From Clostridia bacterium (GTDB lineage Bacteria; Bacillota; Clostridia; Christensenellales; Borkfalkiaceae), in contig CAAFYG010000036.1 of the NCBI GenBank assembly GCA_900767195.1, positions 1 to 52,125 of the forward strand: 52,125 nucleotides of DNA, given 5' to 3'. The position numbers were made by a program, and so were the translations under genes. Every line of letters starts with the position of its first letter. Position 1 is the first letter of the stretch. Shown here in pieces: positions 49,483 through 52,125 of this stretch. The notes below the pieces were generated by a model. It saw only the letters and a program-made list of their open reading frames with translations. It did not search any database and had not been told where the DNA came from.

Positions 49483-51885
49483 ATGAAATCCAAATCAAAG
49501 AAACTTGTAAGTTTCCTGCTCAGTCTCGGCTGCTGCGCCGCCGCAACAACGGCGTTTGTCGGCTGCGATAAAGACAAAGCCGAAACTCCCGACGACGCCT
49601 TCCGTCAGGCATACGCGCTCTACACCGCCTACGCCGAATCGAACGGCGATACGCCCGCTACATACGAAGAGTGGCTCAAGGCAATCAAGGGCGAAAAGGG
49701 CGACAAAGGCGATAAGGGTGACAAGGGTGACAAGGGCGATACCGGCGCAACGGGCGCGCAGGGCGAAAAAGGCGAAAAGGGCGAAAAAGGCGATACCGGT
49801 GCCGCAGGCAAAGACGGTAAAGACGGTGCCGCCGGTAAAGACGGTGCTCCCGGTAAAGACGGAAAAGACGGTCAAAACGGGCAACAAGGCGAAAAAGGGC
49901 AACAAGGTGAAAAAGGCGAAAAAGGCGATACGGGCGTAGGCATCGCGAAAATCGAAATCGAGTATGTATACGAGAAAGGCATACAATACACGATTTATAA
50001 AGTATATTATACGGGCAGCGAAGAACCGCAAATCGTCAAGGTCGCGTTGCCGCGGAAAGTAACGCACATTTATGCCAAAGATACTTGCGTGGCTTTGTCC
50101 GATCCCTCTCCCGAAATCAAATTCGGAGTCGGCTACGAAAGCGGCAAAGACGGCGAAATTCTCGTCACCGAGGATATGTATGTGGTGGATAAAGCCAACG
50201 GTTATGTGAAGCCGAATTTCAATCAGATCGGCACATACAGCGTGCTTGTCAGCTACCAAGGCTGCACCGCCCCCGCCAACGTATGTGTAATTTCCGACGA
50301 GGAATACATTGCCAACGCGCAAACGAATCTCACCGAAATGCTGAACGAATTAAAGGCGTTTATGCAAGCGGAAGCCCCCGAAACCGTGGCGGAGGGCACC
50401 GAAAATTACAAAATGTTTGCTGCTTTGCAGCAAAAACTCGACTCGTGCGGCAGCGTAACCGAAATGAAAGAAATCGCAAAGGAAATTTTCGCGTTCGAAG
50501 CCAAGCTTTACGCCGATTATACCGAAACGCTGTTAAACGAAGCGTTCGCGCTTCTTTCCGAAGAGTCTCGCACAAAGTACGAGGCGGAATATAAGCAAAA
50601 AATTGCCGCAATGAAGCTCGGGAATACTTTCAATTCCGTGGCGTCAAGCGGCGAAGAAATCGACGAATATCTCACCGGTATTTACATCAAAGACGGCGGC
50701 TCTATCGAGAACCTGAAAGCGGAAGTGTGGGGCGATCTCGGCACAAAATACAACGTGGCTTCTTTCAAATACGTAGAGGTAAAATCGTTTGAAAGGTCGG
50801 TTGAGAATCTTTGGAACAATTTAAACGGTTGCGAAACGCTTTGCATGATTCTCAATTGGAAAGTACAGAAAAAAGACGTGGAGGGGCAGCTCGAAAAAAT
50901 AATCGCACAGCAGCAAGGAAGCGGCGCTAAGGTAGATCTCGAAACGTATCGCGGCAACGCAATCAACTCGATTACCGCCGCTGCGGCAAACTTTGCATCC
51001 AGCCTTACCGAAGAGCAGCAAACGAAGCTTGGCAACGCGGTTACGAAAATTGAGAAAGCCGCCGACGAAGCCTCGCTCGACACGGCGATCGCGGAATATT
51101 ACGCGCTTCAAAAATCCATGATCGGCACAGATTATTTACCTTCGCAAGGCGGCTCGGAAAACCCCGACGATAAAGATCTTCAGCAACAAATTCAGGATTT
51201 TTGCAGCGAAATGACCACTCGGTGGAAATCGCTTGTCGGCGGAAATTCCGAAATCGAAGTTAAATATTCCGAACAATTCCACAATTTATTAAATGCTGCG
51301 GAAAAAGCGCAAAACAGCAGCGATCTCGAAGCATTGCGTAATGACTTCGAAAACCTTTTCAGAGAAATAGAGCAGCAGCTTCCCGAACAGGCAACCGAGC
51401 AGGAAAAACAACAAGCTTTGGGATATATGCAACAGCGGTGGAATACCATTATTTGGGATAGTGCCGCCGAAGGCGCGCCCACCGATTTTCAGTCGCGTTA
51501 CGAAGAAATTCGCAGCTCCATAGAAAATGCCAATGACTTAGCGCAGATTCAGAAAGCCGTAGCGAATTTCGATAGTTTGATGGAACAGGTAAAGCAGTAC
51601 TATCAAACCACCGACGGCAGTACGGAAAACCCCGATACAGGCAACGAAAAACTGCAACAGGAAAAAGAGCGACTTCTTTCGGAAATAGCTCAACAGCTGG
51701 AAATGTTTGCCAAAGAAAATATCAGTTACGATTCATACATCGACAAAATTAAAGAATTGCAAAACAGAGTGCATAATGCAAGTACTTTGGAAGAAATCGA
51801 TCAATATCGTATTGAATTCAGCAAACTTTGCGAGGAAATTCGCAACAACGCCGGAGGCGGAACAGCCGAAACCGAAAAAGTATAA
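49483..51885 (+). CDS. Collagen-like surface lipoprotein with helical repeat tail
   Basis: An 800-residue surface protein. The signal peptide ends in a lipobox with Cys28 (AFVGC). A 40-residue lead segment is followed by 28 unbroken Gly-X-Y triplets (residues 70-153), rich in GEK, GDK and GKD, which can form a stable triple helix without hydroxyproline. Next is a beta domain (about 154-275), then a long helical part with four or five related units of roughly 60-70 residues, each with a pattern like LxxAxxAxxxxDLxxxxxxFxxL. So it is likely a trimeric stalk anchored by lipid. AAGGAG (49471-49476) precedes ATG 49483. It has its own promoter, a 240-nt hairpin leader and a strong terminator. Binding partner unknown; adhesion is inferred. 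Confidence 0.88.
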   Translation: MKSKSKKLVSFLLSLGCCAAATTAFVGCDKDKAETPDDAFRQAYALYTAYAESNGDTPATYEEWLKAIKGEKGDKGDKGDKGDKGDTGATGAQGEKGEKGEKGDTGAAGKDGKDGAAGKDGAPGKDGKDGQNGQQGEKGQQGEKGEKGDTGVGIAKIEIEYVYEKGIQYTIYKVYYTGSEEPQIVKVALPRKVTHIYAKDTCVALSDPSPEIKFGVGYESGKDGEILVTEDMYVVDKANGYVKPNFNQIGTYSVLVSYQGCTAPANVCVISDEEYIANAQTNLTEMLNELKAFMQAEAPETVAEGTENYKMFAALQQKLDSCGSVTEMKEIAKEIFAFEAKLYADYTETLLNEAFALLSEESRTKYEAEYKQKIAAMKLGNTFNSVASSGEEIDEYLTGIYIKDGGSIENLKAEVWGDLGTKYNVASFKYVEVKSFERSVENLWNNLNGCETLCMILNWKVQKKDVEGQLEKIIAQQQGSGAKVDLETYRGNAINSITAAAANFASSLTEEQQTKLGNAVTKIEKAADEASLDTAIAEYYALQKSMIGTDYLPSQGGSENPDDKDLQQQIQDFCSEMTTRWKSLVGGNSEIEVKYSEQFHNLLNAAEKAQNSSDLEALRNDFENLFREIEQQLPEQATEQEKQQALGYMQQRWNTIIWDSAAEGAPTDFQSRYEEIRSSIENANDLAQIQKAVANFDSLMEQVKQYYQTTDGSTENPDTGNEKLQQEKERLLSEIAQQLEMFAKENISYDSYIDKIKELQNRVHNASTLEEIDQYRIEFSKLCEEIRNNAGGGTAETEKV

Positions 51886-51905
51886 CTGCAAAAAGCAAAA
51901 CAACG

Positions 51906-51935
51906 AAAAGGACTTGTTTCGGCAAGTCCTTTTTT
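51906..51935 (+). terminator. Rho-independent terminator after the collagen-like gene
   Basis: Eleven base pairs AAAAGGACTTG / CAAGTCCTTTT with loop TTTCGG, then further T (51930-51935). Confidence 0.92.
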
Positions 51936-51962
51936 CTCGGCAAAATCCCCTGAAAAATTGTC

Positions 51963-52045
51963 AGCCTTGTTTCAAGGCTTCCCCTTGGGGGCGGGCATTG
52001 CCCGTTTCGTAACGGACTGCAGCAAACCGTTTGAAATTTTAAATA
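51963..52045 (+). repeat. Repeat family A, copy with a leading hairpin of different sequence
   Basis: Stem AGCCTTG (51963-51969) / CAAGGCT (51973-51979), loop TTT, followed by the A body to 52045 (TTTGAAATTTTAAATAT). Confidence 0.85.
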
Positions 52046-52057
52046 TTAGCCTATTTT

Positions 52058-52125
52058 AAAGGCTTCCCCCTGGGGCGGGTATCGCCCGTTTCGTAACGGA
52101 CTGTCGCAAACCGTTTGAAATTTTA
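52058..52125 (+). repeat. Repeat family A, copy cut by the window edge
   Basis: AAAGGCTTCCCCCTGGGGCG, then CGGGTATCGCCCG and CCGTTTGAAATTTTA up to the last base. It differs from other copies by CAT to TAT and TTG to TCG in the hairpin. Confidence 0.82.

Noticed and set aside
1..52125. tRNA, rRNA, riboswitch or T-box elements
   Set aside because: I looked through the gaps and found none; the long leader at 49238 is a simple hairpin repeat and not a known riboswitch fold.

Overview
The window looks like a Clostridia-type Firmicute, probably a gut or rumen commensal of the Christensenellales/Borkfalkia kind. This placement is inferred from gene content and not proven. Support comes from AGGAGG-type ribosome sites, sigma-A promoters (often with an extended TGC before TATAAT), Gram-positive lipoprotein signals, and a gmk-rpoZ-priA-def-fmt-rsmB-rlmN-rpe block in Firmicute order. 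Coding DNA is of medium GC; the intergenic repeats and one leader are sharply different.

Region 1 (1-31 kb) is a carbohydrate-use locus. It opens with the 3' end of a galactose-type binding protein and its ATPase and permease (mglBAC). An AraC regulator is transcribed divergently from a glycyl radical enzyme and its radical-SAM activase. Next come a GH39-like glycosidase and an oligosaccharide ABC transporter (two permeases, one fused to a large outside domain, plus a lipoprotein receptor), a small membrane protein, and three secreted or lipid-anchored proteins: a beta-helix protein and two proteins sharing a repeated beta-rich module, with a 50-residue peptide gene between them. The run ends with cytoplasmic GH3 (domain-swapped), GH106-like and GH112 phosphorylase enzymes and a second AraC regulator. 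The likely logic is capture outside the cell, import of oligosaccharides, and hydrolysis or phosphorolysis inside.

Region 2 (31-34.6 kb) holds a DUF3737 beta-helix protein, a cytidylate-kinase-like protein on the minus strand, a sugar isomerase/epimerase-like TIM barrel, ribosomal protein S21 and an unrecognised helical protein.

Region 3 (34.7-48.8 kb) is housekeeping: pcrA-ligA, then yicC-gmk-rpoZ-priA-def-fmt-rsmB-rlmN-rpe. The cluster lacks coaBC after rpoZ and prpC-prkC-rsgA after rlmN. Repeat islands sit after def and after rlmN.

Region 4 (48.8-52.1 kb) is a repeat-rich stretch around a gene for a lipid-anchored collagen-like surface protein. Its long AT-rich leader carries a tandem 58-bp hairpin unit. 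The most notable unexplained signals are the unassigned glycyl radical enzyme, the permease fusion, the secreted module family, the two-hairpin repeats whose second stem changes while keeping its pairing, and the hairpin leader of the collagen-like gene. No tRNA, rRNA, CRISPR array, transposase or phage gene was seen.
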